DNA from: a bacterium
Lineage (GTDB): Bacteria > Myxococcota_A > Bradymonadia > UBA7976 > UBA1532
Direction of reading: 5' to 3'
Assembly: GCA_030427205.1 (NCBI GenBank)
Contig: JAUHXC010000002.1
Coordinates: 248,001-312,000 of the forward strand
Length of the DNA: 64,000 bases
The notes under the pieces are model-generated. The model was given only the letters and a program-made list of their open reading frames with translations, was not told the DNA's origin and did no database searches. Made by a program: the position numbers and the translations under genes. Of the stretch, positions 1-9,077 are shown piece by piece; positions within the stretch are counted from its first letter, which is position 1, and the number at the start of each line of letters is the position of its first letter.

Positions 1-664
1 CGGCGTCTTTGAGCGCCTCGGGGTGGGCGTCGGGTTCGGCCGCCAGCCCGCCGGCCGCCTGCACCGTGGCCGCCGACAGTCGCCGAGCCGCGTCGCGGGG
101 CATGCCGCCGGCCACCGCCCCGTCGGCCATCGCCTGCATGGCCACGAAGAGATAGGCCGGGCCGCTGCCGACGAGCGCCGTGCCGACGTGGAACAGCGCC
201 TCGTCGGACAAGACCTCGGCGTGGCCCACGGCGCCGAAGAGATCGTCGGCGAACTGTACATCGGCGGGCGGGGCCCCCTGCCCCAGCACCAGCGTGACGC
301 CGGCGCCGATGCGGGCGCCCAGGTTGGGCATCGTGCGCACCACCCGCGCCGGCTTCACCTTCTCGACGAGCCGCCCGTGGGGCAGCCCGGCGACCACCGA
401 GATCACCAGCTGCTCTTCGGAGAAGGCGAGCCCGGCGAGCGCGGCGTCGACGTATTGCGGTTTGACGGCCAGCACGACCACGTCGGCGGCGCCCGCCGCG
501 GCGCGATCGCCCACGTTCACGCCCAGATCGGCGGCCAGCCCCGCGCCGGTGCCCGGATCGGCCACGGTCACCGCGTCGGGCGTCAGCCGCCTGGCGTCCA
601 GCCACCCGGCGAGCAGGGCCCCGCCCATGCGCCCGCACCCCAGGAATCCGAACGTCCGCTGCAT
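1..664 (-). CDS. proC: Pyrroline-5-carboxylate reductase (3' end beyond window)
   Basis: Catalyses the last step of proline synthesis, NAD(P)H-dependent reduction of pyrroline-5-carboxylate, in the cytosol. The visible 221 residues begin with a Rossmann nucleotide-binding motif (GFLGCGRMGGALL) and continue with VVLAVKPQ, RTMPNLGARIGAG and the family signature region GSGPAYLFVAMQAMADGAV. The last readable residues (HPEALKDA) match the stretch just before the C-terminal helix, so roughly 50 residues lie beyond position 1. ATG was chosen because GGAGG lies just upstream. The downstream neighbour on this strand is outside the window; the amidase gene lies about 100 bases upstream on the same strand. 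Confidence 0.93.
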   Translation of the reverse strand, partial: MQRTFGFLGCGRMGGALLAGWLDARRLTPDAVTVADPGTGAGLAADLGVNVGDRAAAGAADVVVLAVKPQYVDAALAGLAFSEEQLVISVVAGLPHGRLVEKVKPARVVRTMPNLGARIGAGVTLVLGQGAPPADVQFADDLFGAVGHAEVLSDEALFHVGTALVGSGPAYLFVAMQAMADGAVAGGMPRDAARRLSAATVQAAGGLAAEPDAHPEALKDA

Positions 665-763
665 GCCGCCCTCCGGCTCGTGAAGGGCCACGTTAGGACC
701 CGGCAGGGAAAATGTCGAGCGACCGAGAGCGGCGACCGTCCCCGGGCGGGCAGCCGGCGACCA

Positions 764-1393
764 TCATCGGGTGATGGCCGCGCCGACCTCCGCCGCCAGC
801 GCCGCGCGCACGTCCTTCATCAGCCGCTCGAACGGGAAGTGCTTGCCCGGACAGACCGTCAGCCGGCCGTCCACCCGGGTATGCGTCGTGATGGCATCCG
901 CCGGGATGGCATGCCGCCGGGCCAACGCCACCACCAGATCGCGCAGCGCGCGATACTGCGCCCGGTCGATCTTCCGCGCGTGCAGGTTGCCCACCAGCGA
1001 GATCGCGATGGCATCCGGCGCCCCCTCGGGCTTGAACAGATGGATCGCCCGCTTCTGGATGCGCCAGCGGGCCGGCTCGATATAGCCCGCGGGGCGCTTC
1101 TTCCCGTTGCCGATGAGGAAGTGATACTCGATGCCATCCGGGTCAGCGAACTTCTCGCGGTGATAGCGATCGATGCGTTCGAGCGAGCTCCACTCGTTGG
1201 CGGTGTGGTGGATGACGATGTGGCGCCAGCGCACCTGCCCGGCGTTCGGGTCGGTGATGGCGGCGCCGAGATCGGCGAGCAGCGCGGCGTTGTGGGCGGC
1301 GACGTCTTCCGGTGATGCCGCCCCGGCGGGCGGGCAGATCGCGAACAGCAGGTAGAAGACCGTGAGGATTGTAGGAGCGGTGAGCGCGCGCAT
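764..1393 (-). CDS. Secreted N-acetylmuramoyl-L-alanine amidase-type protein (Amidase_2/PGRP fold)
   Basis: Predicted zinc amidase acting on peptidoglycan outside the cytoplasmic membrane. The 209-residue product begins with a signal peptide (MRALTAPTILTVFYLLFAIC, cleavage near AGAAS). The Amidase_2 core follows: HIVIHHTANEW carries the first zinc His, YHFLIGNG the substrate-cleft strand, and THTRVDGRLTVCPG the second His and the Cys ligand of the CPG motif. The reading frame stays open upstream, but the signal peptide fixes the start at this ATG. It lies head to head with the prolyl oligopeptidase gene. Three or four copies of the short motif GATGGCATCC occur inside the gene, as noted under findings. 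It could be a cell-wall recycling enzyme or a lytic effector; context does not decide. Confidence 0.85.
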   Translation of the reverse strand: MRALTAPTILTVFYLLFAICPPAGAASPEDVAAHNAALLADLGAAITDPNAGQVRWRHIVIHHTANEWSSLERIDRYHREKFADPDGIEYHFLIGNGKKRPAGYIEPARWRIQKRAIHLFKPEGAPDAIAISLVGNLHARKIDRAQYRALRDLVVALARRHAIPADAITTHTRVDGRLTVCPGKHFPFERLMKDVRAALAAEVGAAITR

Positions 1394-1547
1394 GGACCTG
1401 GACTCCGTGAGTCGATGACCCGACGCAACACGAACGACGGGGCCAGACGATCCATCGCGGCGGTGTCTTTGCCGGGCGAACGCCGCACCGGTCGCGGCGA
1501 GAGGCGCACTTCCTTTATGCTCCGCCGAACCGATACGGAGTCTGCCG

Positions 1548-3782
1548 ATGATGTCCCCCCGCCCGACCGGGCTCGCCGCCTGCGCATCGCCGCTCGCCGC
1601 CCCGTGCGCGGCGCTCGTCGCGATCCTGTTCGCGGCGTGCAGCGGCGCTCCGTCACCCATCGAACAGGAGCCCGCCATGGCCCCGCGCACCGATCGCTAC
1701 CCGGCCACCGAGCGACAGTCGATCGTCGAGACGATCCACGGCGTCGCCGTGGCCGATCCCTATCGCTGGCTCGAAGACGCCGAGGCGAAGCCGGTCCAGG
1801 CCTGGATGAAGGCCCAGAACGACCATACCCGGGCCCACCTCGACGCGCTGCCCGGCCATGACGGCCTCGAGCGGCGCCTCGCCGATCTGGCGTACGTCGA
1901 GAGCGTCTCGACCCCCTATCGCCGGGGCGATCGCTACTTCTACAGCCGGCGCCACGCCGACAAAGAGAAGGCGGTCATCTACTGGCGCGAGGGCGACGGG
2001 CCGGAGAACGTACTGCTCGACCCCAACGCGATGAGCACCGGCGGGCGCAACGTCTCCATCGGCCGCTGGGCCCCCGACTTCGACGGGCGGAACGTGGCGT
2101 ACGGGCTCAAGGAGAACAACGCCGACGAGGCGACGCTGTATGTGATGGACGTCGCCAGCCAGGCCGTCAGCGAGATCGATGTCATCCCCGGCGCCAAGTA
2201 CGCCTCGCCGAGTTGGACGCCCGACGGCAAGGGCTTCTATTACACGTGGCTGCCGACCGATCCGACGATCCCCGTCGCCGAGCGGCCGGGGCACGCGCTG
2301 GTGAAGTTCCACGCCTTGGGCACCGACCCCGAGAGCGATCCGATCATCCACCCGGCGCTGGGCGATCCGACCCGCTTCATCAGCCCCTATCTCACCCGCG
2401 ACGGGCGCTGGCTCTTCATCTACAAGTGGCACGGCTGGTCGTCGGTCGACATCGTCTTCCGCGACTTGCAGGCCGACGGCGCCGAGTTCCGGCCGTTCTT
2501 CGAGTCCGACGACCACCAGGCGTATGTCATCGGCTGGCGCGATCACTTCTACATCGTCACCAACGAGGGCGCGCCGCGCTGGCGCATCTTCAAGACCCCC
2601 GCCGATCGCCCCGCCCGCGAGGGGTGGACCGAGATCGTGCCGCAGCTGCCCGACGCGGTCATCGACGGGGTGCAGATCATCGGCGACAAGCTCGTGCTGC
2701 ACCTGCTCGTGGAGGCCGCGAGCGCGCTCGAGCTGCGCGAATTGAGCGGCGAGAAGATCCGCGACATCCCGCTGCCCGGCATCGGCTCCACCGGCGGGCT
2801 GGCCGGCGAGCCCGATCAGCCCGAGGCGTTCTACGCGTTCTCCAGCTTCACCACGCCGACCCGCATCTACCGCACCGACGTCGCCTCGGGCGAGACGGCG
2901 CTGTGGGCCGAGGTGAAGCTGCCCGTCGACGCCTCGAAGTTCACCGCCGAGCGGCGCTGGTATACCTCGAAGGATGGCACCAAGGTCTCGATGTTCGTGC
3001 TGCGCCGGGCCGATCTGAAGGGGCCGCTGCCGACGGTGCTCTACGGCTACGGCGGCTTTCAGGTGAGCCTGACGCCGAGCTTCAGCGCCAACCTCGTGCC
3101 CTGGCTCGAAGCCGGCGGGGCCTACGCGGTGGCCCACCTGCGCGGCGGCGGCGAGTACGGCGAGGCATGGCATCGCGATGGCATGCTCGACAAGAAGCAG
3201 AACGTCTTCGATGACTTCATCGCCGCGGCCGAATACCTGATCGAGGAGGGTGAGACCACCGCCGACAAGCTCGCGATCTACGGCGGCAGCAACGGCGGCC
3301 TGCTCGTCGGCGCGGCGATGACTCAGCGACCCGAGCTCTTCGCGGCGGTGGTCTGCGGCGTGCCGCTGCTCGACATGGTGCGCTATCACCAGTTCGGCAG
3401 CGGGCAGACCTGGACCGCCGAATATGGCTCCGCGGAGGATCCCGAGCAGTTCGCGACGCTCTACGCCTACTCGCCGTACCACAAGGTGACCGGGCCTCAG
3501 CCGTGGCCGGCGACGCTGTTTCTCTCGGCCGACAACGACGACCGGGTCGACCCGATGCACGCCCGCAAGATGGCCGCGGTGCTGCAGCACAGCCAGACCG
3601 CCGACGATCCGATCCTGCTGCGCATCGAGCAGCAGGCGGGCCACGGCGGATCGGATCGCACCGCCCAGCGGGTGGCGCGCGGCGTAGATCTCTGGGCGTT
3701 CTTGATGGCCGAGCTGGGGCTCACGCCGCCGACGCTCGAAGAGGCCGAGGCGGCCGCTCGGACGCCCGCCGCCTCAGAGTGA
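1548..3782 (+). CDS. Prolyl oligopeptidase family serine peptidase, lipoprotein
   Basis: S9A-family peptidase of 744 residues that should cleave short peptides after proline in the periplasm or at the outer membrane. The N-terminus looks like a lipoprotein signal ([10 protein letters not shown], Cys near residue 31, followed by Ser). Residues about 60-450 form the beta-propeller and the C-terminal third is the alpha/beta-hydrolase domain. The catalytic Ser is in GGSNGG (about residue 580), the Asp in DNDDRVDP (about 662) and the His in GHGGSD (about 698). The start is the first of two tandem ATG codons behind a GGAG. The 3' end overlaps the convergent MopE-repeat gene by 9 bases. Length and all three catalytic residues are normal for the family. 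Confidence 0.95.
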   Translation: MMSPRPTGLAACASPLAAPCAALVAILFAACSGAPSPIEQEPAMAPRTDRYPATERQSIVETIHGVAVADPYRWLEDAEAKPVQAWMKAQNDHTRAHLDALPGHDGLERRLADLAYVESVSTPYRRGDRYFYSRRHADKEKAVIYWREGDGPENVLLDPNAMSTGGRNVSIGRWAPDFDGRNVAYGLKENNADEATLYVMDVASQAVSEIDVIPGAKYASPSWTPDGKGFYYTWLPTDPTIPVAERPGHALVKFHALGTDPESDPIIHPALGDPTRFISPYLTRDGRWLFIYKWHGWSSVDIVFRDLQADGAEFRPFFESDDHQAYVIGWRDHFYIVTNEGAPRWRIFKTPADRPAREGWTEIVPQLPDAVIDGVQIIGDKLVLHLLVEAASALELRELSGEKIRDIPLPGIGSTGGLAGEPDQPEAFYAFSSFTTPTRIYRTDVASGETALWAEVKLPVDASKFTAERRWYTSKDGTKVSMFVLRRADLKGPLPTVLYGYGGFQVSLTPSFSANLVPWLEAGGAYAVAHLRGGGEYGEAWHRDGMLDKKQNVFDDFIAAAEYLIEEGETTADKLAIYGGSNGGLLVGAAMTQRPELFAAVVCGVPLLDMVRYHQFGSGQTWTAEYGSAEDPEQFATLYAYSPYHKVTGPQPWPATLFLSADNDDRVDPMHARKMAAVLQHSQTADDPILLRIEQQAGHGGSDRTAQRVARGVDLWAFLMAELGLTPPTLEEAEAAARTPAASE

Positions 3783-4967
3783 TTCGACACAGGTCGTGTA
3801 GAGGCGTCCGTCACCGAAGTCGCTGGTGTCCCGTTCGCATATGATGAGGCCGTCGACCTGTCCGGGGGTCATGCACGGCATGCCGACAGCCGGAGAGACC
3901 CCGGCGACGCCGTTGCAGTCGACGTCGACCTGATCGCCGCAGCGCTCCTGATCGGGCGGGCGGAGCTGGGCGTCGCAGCGCAGGTGCCCGCCCTCGCAGA
4001 CGAACAGCCCACCCGCTGCGCAGCGCCCGCGCCCCGCCCGGCACGCCGTATCGACCCCGATGGCGCGCTCGTCGAGCAGCCCGTCACAGTCATTGTCCAG
4101 GCCATCACAGATCTCGGGCTCGGGGTCGATCCGCCCTTCGCAGGGGCCCCATTGCCCGTCGATGCAGCGCTGCTCGCCCGCGCGGCACGCGCCGTGGCCG
4201 CCGATCGCCGGCGCGCGCGGCAAGCAGACCCGCCGCGCGCCGAGGGCGCACCCGCAGCCCAACTTCTCGTCGACCCGCCCGTCGCAGTCGTCGTCCAGGC
4301 CGTCGCAGCGCTCGGCCAGTGGGGTCCGGGCGCCGACGCACGTCACGTGGCGCCCTGCGTCGCAGCGCCGGCCGCCGGCGACGCACTCACCGACGCCTTC
4401 GGTGCCGTCCGGGCCCGGATAGCAGCGCGGGGGCTCGACGTCTTCGTCGACGACGCCGTCGCAGTCCTGGTCCCGCCCGTCGCAGATCTCCTCCTCGACG
4501 CCCGGCTCGGTCTCGGGCACGCAGCGGGCGGCGCCGTCCTCGCAGCGCATCCGGCCGCCTATGCATTGTCCGTACAGCTCGGTGAGGCACCGCACGCTGT
4601 TGCGCGCCCCCTCGTCGATCTCGCCGTCGCAGTCATCGTCTTCGCCATTGCACCGATCGGCGGCCTGCGCGCGGCAGACCGCCTCGCCAGCGGCGCATTC
4701 GATCCGGCCCGCGCAGCCCCCCGGCACGTCGCAGGCGTCGCCGAGCGGGAAGTCTTCGTCGACGTCGAAGTCGCAGTCGTCGTCCTCGCCGTTGCAGCGC
4801 TCGGGGCCGGGCACCTCGTGGTTGAAGTCGTCGCAGTCGGGTCCGAGCTCGCAGCCGTCGCCGTAGCCATCGCGGTCGCTGTCCCGGCAGGCCACCACCG
4901 GACGCTCCTCGACGGTGACGTAGCCGCAGCCCGCTTGCGCCAGGGCGAGCCAGAGCGCAACATGCAC
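3774..4967 (-). CDS. MopE-type Asp/Cys-repeat lipoprotein
   Basis: Surface lipoprotein of about 397 residues with no predicted enzymatic activity. A short hydrophobic leader ending LAQAGC is followed by a calcium-type loop (RDSDRDGYGDGCELGPDCDD) and then five Cys-rich units of the form CNGEDDDCDGEIDEG or CDGLDNDCDGLLDE. Between the units lie Cys-containing segments that could form disulfides. Such putative metal-binding motifs are typical of Myxococcota surface proteins, and MopE of methanotrophs binds copper with related sequences. The best start is GTG at 4967, which overlaps the ATG of the divergent gene; no other start gives a signal peptide. The n-region has no basic residue, so the true start may lie upstream. 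The 3' end overlaps the prolyl oligopeptidase gene. Confidence 0.82.
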   Translation of the reverse strand: MHVALWLALAQAGCGYVTVEERPVVACRDSDRDGYGDGCELGPDCDDFNHEVPGPERCNGEDDDCDFDVDEDFPLGDACDVPGGCAGRIECAAGEAVCRAQAADRCNGEDDDCDGEIDEGARNSVRCLTELYGQCIGGRMRCEDGAARCVPETEPGVEEEICDGRDQDCDGVVDEDVEPPRCYPGPDGTEGVGECVAGGRRCDAGRHVTCVGARTPLAERCDGLDDDCDGRVDEKLGCGCALGARRVCLPRAPAIGGHGACRAGEQRCIDGQWGPCEGRIDPEPEICDGLDNDCDGLLDERAIGVDTACRAGRGRCAAGGLFVCEGGHLRCDAQLRPPDQERCGDQVDVDCNGVAGVSPAVGMPCMTPGQVDGLIICERDTSDFGDGRLYTTCVESL

Positions 4968-5594
4968 GCCGTGGGCTACCCGCCGATCCCATCGCTGCTC
5001 GCCCTGCTGCTCGCCGCTGCGGCCGCGGGCACGGCGCGCGCCGATGGGCCCCAGCCGTCGATCGAAGCCGGCGTGCTGCTCGGGCCGTCGCTGGTCACCC
5101 TCGAGGTCGAGCGTGGATACCAGACCGCGGGCCTCATCGACGGGGACAGCACCGGGGTGCTCGGCGGCGCGGTCGAGTGGGCGCCCATCGAGGCGCTGCG
5201 CCTCGGCGGGGAGCTGTGGCTCACCAGACTCACCGTGCCGACCAACGACCGCGTGGTCGTCAACACCGAGAACTACATCGGCCTCGCGCCGCGCATGCGC
5301 TGGATGCTGCCCATCACGGCCGACTGGCATGTCGACATGCAAGGCAGCGTGGGCACCGGTCTGCTCACCGGCATCCTGCCGGGCGGCGGCCTCGCGTTCG
5401 CCTGGCGCATCGGCCTCGGCGTGGCCCATCGCGTCGGCCAGACCTTCGAACTCACGGCCACCGCGAGCCACTACAGCGCGTCGCTCTGGCCCAACAAGGC
5501 CCTCTGGCCCGACTCGCGGCTTCACGTCTTCGAGCCGCTGCTCGTCGGTCTCGACGCCACTATGCTGACCATCGGCGTGCGCGCCTTCGAATGA
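4962..5594 (+). CDS. Predicted outer-membrane beta-barrel protein
   Basis: A 210-residue exported protein. A hydrophobic leader (LLALLLAAAAAGTARADG) is followed by alternating hydrophobic strands such as GVLGGAVEWAPIEALRLGGE, separated by short turns, and a C-terminus ending in an aromatic-rich strand (LTIGVRAFE). That pattern is typical of small outer-membrane barrels of the OmpW/opacity kind. No family could be named. Its ATG overlaps the GTG of the divergent MopE-repeat gene by six bases, leaving no room for separate promoters between them; a TTG further upstream is an alternative start. It ends 10 bases before the convergent cytochrome gene. Confidence 0.7.
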   Translation: MHAVGYPPIPSLLALLLAAAAAGTARADGPQPSIEAGVLLGPSLVTLEVERGYQTAGLIDGDSTGVLGGAVEWAPIEALRLGGELWLTRLTVPTNDRVVVNTENYIGLAPRMRWMLPITADWHVDMQGSVGTGLLTGILPGGGLAFAWRIGLGVAHRVGQTFELTATASHYSASLWPNKALWPDSRLHVFEPLLVGLDATMLTIGVRAFE

Positions 5595-5604
5595 TGCCAT
5601 CGGC

Positions 5605-7374
5605 TCACAGCGCGCGCAGGTAGTGCACCAGATCGGCCCGCGCGGCGGGGGTCAGCGCGTCGAGCTGCCCGTGGGCGTCGCCACCGCAGGCCGGGTCGAA
5701 GCGCGCCGCGAGATCGGGGGCGCAGCCGTCGTGCATCAGCGGCAGCCGGTGGGCGGCCCCGAGCAGCGACGGCACCTGCAGCGGCTCGCCGGTGCCCACG
5801 TCATGGTTCTCCGGATCGACCGTGCCGTCGGTGAAGTGGCACTCACGGCAGCCCGCCGCGTCGAACACCACCGCGCCGCGATCGACAGCGGCGCGGTCGA
5901 TCACCGGCAGCGTCGGCAGGTGCGGCACCGTATCGACCCAGGCCGCGAGCGCCTGCGTCTCGACCGGGTGCAGGTCGACCCCGCCCATGCGCGAGACGAA
6001 GACCTCCGACATCAGCGCGTCGAAGTCGGCCAGATCGCCGCTCCAATGCAGGGGCGCCCGGCCGCTGATGCCGCCGTGCAGGGTCTGCGTGCGGCGGGGG
6101 CCGAAGGCTTCGAAGACCCAGACGTGGCCGTCCTCGCCGCCCTCGGGGTGGCACGAGGCGCAGGCGATCAGGCTGCTCGTCGGCGTATGGAAGAGGCGAT
6201 GCCCGGTGTCTGCCCGCTGCGCGATGTCGAAGCGGAGCTCCGACAGCAGGCTCGGCGCGCCGTCCGGCGTGGCCACGGTGAACAGCCGGGCGTCGAATCG
6301 ATCGTAGGCCAGCGCGAACCGGTGCCAGCGGGCGACGGCGACGACGCCGTTGCCGAGCCTGATCGGCGTGTCCGCAGCTGGCCCGTCGCCGTCGAAGCAG
6401 CCCGAGCGCGGCCGGGAGGCGACCCAATCGTCGAACATCGGCTCGGCGAGCACGAGCCGCCCGTCGAACGCCCGGACGGCGTCGACCACCAGCCCCGCCC
6501 GCAGCGCGGCCGGCGGGCGCCCGTCGCGGTGGGGCACCCCGACCGTCGCCACCGTGCTGTGCAAGACCGCGTTCGAGCAGTTGCTGGCGCTGTAGTACTG
6601 GTTGGGCGCCGGCAGGTCGGGCAGCGCCTCCGCCCGATGCCGCTGATGCAGCAGCTCGACGCCATCGGGGCCGCGCACCATGCGCCATGCCACCCGCGGC
6701 TGATGGGTCCGTGGCCCGTCGAAGCCCGACGGGTGGGCGTCGATCGCCGTCGGCACCGCCTCGACCGCGCCGGCGCCGTCGACCGCGAAGACCTCGGCCG
6801 AGCGGAACGTGCTGACCAGCACCCGCTCGCCGTCGACGACGACGTCCCGCAGATCGGGCGTGACGGCGATGCGTCGACGCTCGGCGTGGGTCTCGGCGTC
6901 GAGCTCGATCAAATCCCCATCGAGGCATGCCACCGCGATGACATTGCGCGCGGGATCATAGTCGACCCCCCGCGGCGCGGGGCAGACCGCCGTGCGGCGG
7001 ACCAGCTCGCCGCTGAGCACGTCGATGGCCACCACCGCCCCGCCCCGTCGCAGCGCGACGTGCACCCGGCCGAAGCCGTCCTCCACGAGCCGATTCGGGC
7101 GATCGCCGGGCTCGAGGTCGATCCGGGCGTGCGGCGTCATGGCCTCGAGGTCGACGAGCCAGACGATGTCACGGTCGAGGTCGGCGATGGCGCCGTAGCG
7201 TTCGTCGCGGGTGACGAGCAGCCCGCCGCCGACGATGGCGGCCATCGGCGAGGCGGCGGTCACGATGGCCGGCGCCGGCGGTGGGCCCGCGTCGGTCACC
7301 GGCGCGGCGAGGTAGTCGACCTCACAGCCAACGGTCAGCAGAAGTAGAGCAGCGAGCCCGAAACAGCGATTCAT
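5605..7374 (-). CDS. Di-haem cytochrome c / beta-propeller lipoprotein
   Basis: Lipoprotein of 589 residues; the leader MNRCFGLAALLLLTVGC gives a clear lipobox. Residues about 40-350 show repeated strands of a beta-propeller (for example DERYGAIADLDRDIVWLVDL). The C-terminal part carries two CxxCH haem-c motifs, CASCH and CRECH, with HDGC and PACGGD further on, resembling the cytochrome c peroxidase (MauG) superfamily. A role in periplasmic or outer-membrane electron transfer is likely, but no peroxidase active site could be verified. The ATG follows GGGAGG at good spacing. The kelch lipoprotein gene lies 124 bases upstream on the same strand and may be co-transcribed. Confidence 0.85.
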   Translation of the reverse strand: MNRCFGLAALLLLTVGCEVDYLAAPVTDAGPPPAPAIVTAASPMAAIVGGGLLVTRDERYGAIADLDRDIVWLVDLEAMTPHARIDLEPGDRPNRLVEDGFGRVHVALRRGGAVVAIDVLSGELVRRTAVCPAPRGVDYDPARNVIAVACLDGDLIELDAETHAERRRIAVTPDLRDVVVDGERVLVSTFRSAEVFAVDGAGAVEAVPTAIDAHPSGFDGPRTHQPRVAWRMVRGPDGVELLHQRHRAEALPDLPAPNQYYSASNCSNAVLHSTVATVGVPHRDGRPPAALRAGLVVDAVRAFDGRLVLAEPMFDDWVASRPRSGCFDGDGPAADTPIRLGNGVVAVARWHRFALAYDRFDARLFTVATPDGAPSLLSELRFDIAQRADTGHRLFHTPTSSLIACASCHPEGGEDGHVWVFEAFGPRRTQTLHGGISGRAPLHWSGDLADFDALMSEVFVSRMGGVDLHPVETQALAAWVDTVPHLPTLPVIDRAAVDRGAVVFDAAGCRECHFTDGTVDPENHDVGTGEPLQVPSLLGAAHRLPLMHDGCAPDLAARFDPACGGDAHGQLDALTPAARADLVHYLRAL

Positions 7375-7498
7375 GCCATGCCTCCCGGTCTCGCGAAGCA
7401 TAGCACGCTGTGAGTGATCCGACAGGGCGAATGCCATCTCTCGGAGAATCAGGTGCCTCGAATCAGAGGCTGAGAAGCGCAGGCTCAGCCGCGCCGGC

Positions 7499-8857
7499 TC
7501 AGAAGCACATGTTGGCGCAGTTGTCGGGGTTCGCCCGCCAGCGGATGCACATCTCGCCCTCGGTGGCGAGCACCGGGTTGATCCAGCCGTCCATCAGATC
7601 CCAATGCCATACGTCGTTGACCGCGCCGCAGTCGGTCTTGCCGCCGAAGGTGATCAGCTGGGTGCCATCCCAGACGACGGTGTGGGCGTTGCGCCGCTCG
7701 GGCGTGCCCGGCTCGGCGACGGTGAAGTCGGGCGGGAAGTCGCAGAAGCCGTTGGGCGGGCGGTTCCAGCGGTCGCCCTCGGTGCGCACCTGCCACGTAT
7801 TCTGGTTCGGATCGAAGATCCACAGGTCGTTGCGGTTGCCGAGCGCCTCGTCGTCGTGGCCGGCGAACATGATGTACAGGTCGCGCTGCTCGTCGTGCAC
7901 CATGCCGGCCCAGAAGCGGCCGTCGGGCGCGCCGGCGCCGCCGGGGTGCAGCACCGTCCAGGTCTCGTCGTCCAGGTTCAGCGCGCGCACCTCGTCGAAG
8001 TACTGCGCGTTGTTGAAGAACGCCGTCTCGTCGCCGCCGCCGTAGATCACCATGCGATCGCGGTTGGCGTCGTAGATCGCCGCGTGCCACATGCGCCGGC
8101 TGGGCGCGTCGCCGGCGGTCTGCAGCTCGGTCCACTTGCCCACGTCGGGCTCGAAGGCCCACACGTCGTTGAGCACGATCGGGTCGATGCCGCCGTTGGC
8201 GTTGCCGCCGTACATGAGCAGGCGCTGGCGCACAGCGTCCCAGACCAGCGTGGTATTGAAGCGCGCGCTGGGGCGATCGGGCCCCGGCTGCTCGATCTCG
8301 GTCCACGAGTTGTCGCTGGGATCGAAGCGCCACATGTCGCCGAGCACGGTGTACGCCCCGCTGGTGCCGGCGCGCCAGCGGCCGCCGTAGACCCACATGT
8401 ATCCCCCACCCCAGGCCGACGCCGCGCGGGTGCGCCCCGACGGCCCGCCCGCCAGCTCGGTCCACGGCGGGCAGCCCGCCTCGGCCTGCGCCGGATCGTA
8501 GAGCCAGGTGGTGGTCTCGAAGGTGTACGCGGGGAAGCCGCAGTTCTCCGGCACGGCGGTATTGCCGCCGAAGACGATCATCTTCTGGCCGGCCGGATCC
8601 CAGGCGGCGACGTGCTCGTTGAGCCGCGGCGGCTGCAGATCGGGGTCGCCGCCGTTGCACTCGACGGGCTCGACCGCCATGTCGGCCTCGGCGTCGGGCA
8701 GCACCTCGGCGTCGCCGAGCGCCATGTCGTCCACCGGGCCCATGTCGCCGCCGCCGATGACGATCGGATCGCCGCCGCTGTTGCCGCCACCGGGCGTGCA
8801 GGCGACGCCGGCCGCCGCAACCACCGCCAGCATCAGGAGATCTGCGCTTCGCTTCAT
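7499..8857 (-). CDS. Kelch-repeat lipoprotein
   Basis: A 452-residue lipoprotein (MKRSADLLMLAVVAAAGVAC) with an Asp/Gly-rich tether. About six kelch blades follow, recognisable by repeated phrases such as MIVFGGNTA, MWVYGGRW, LLMYGGNANG, MVIYGGGDE and LITFGGKTD, each followed by a DVWxFDP-type strand. Kelch propellers bind proteins or glycans, and no catalytic residues of galactose oxidase are evident. The C-terminus ends with a Cys-containing strand (NCANMCF) that may close the propeller by a disulfide. The start has GAGGGAG at proper spacing. It is divergent from the 2OG oxygenase, with 220 bases of shared promoter region between them. Confidence 0.88.
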   Translation of the reverse strand: MKRSADLLMLAVVAAAGVACTPGGGNSGGDPIVIGGGDMGPVDDMALGDAEVLPDAEADMAVEPVECNGGDPDLQPPRLNEHVAAWDPAGQKMIVFGGNTAVPENCGFPAYTFETTTWLYDPAQAEAGCPPWTELAGGPSGRTRAASAWGGGYMWVYGGRWRAGTSGAYTVLGDMWRFDPSDNSWTEIEQPGPDRPSARFNTTLVWDAVRQRLLMYGGNANGGIDPIVLNDVWAFEPDVGKWTELQTAGDAPSRRMWHAAIYDANRDRMVIYGGGDETAFFNNAQYFDEVRALNLDDETWTVLHPGGAGAPDGRFWAGMVHDEQRDLYIMFAGHDDEALGNRNDLWIFDPNQNTWQVRTEGDRWNRPPNGFCDFPPDFTVAEPGTPERRNAHTVVWDGTQLITFGGKTDCGAVNDVWHWDLMDGWINPVLATEGEMCIRWRANPDNCANMCF

Positions 8858-9077
8858 TCGGGTACTCCCTCGGGCCCGGCTCCCCGGCGGGCCACGGCGC
8901 TATCGATACCGCGAACGACGCGGGCGACGCCAGCGCCGAACGGCCAGCGCGCGACGCCCTGGATTGCCGCGCTGCGTCAAAAATCCGCGGGCCGGGGTGC
9001 CGCCGCCCCGCGATTCGTGTATGGTGCCGCCCGCTTGTCCCCTTGCCGCGGGCCGCGGGCCCGTCGAGGAGTCCGTC

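Noticed and set aside
1653-3644. Long minus-strand frame opposite the prolyl oligopeptidase gene
   Set aside because: It is a GC-driven shadow; the plus strand has all three catalytic motifs of S9 peptidases.
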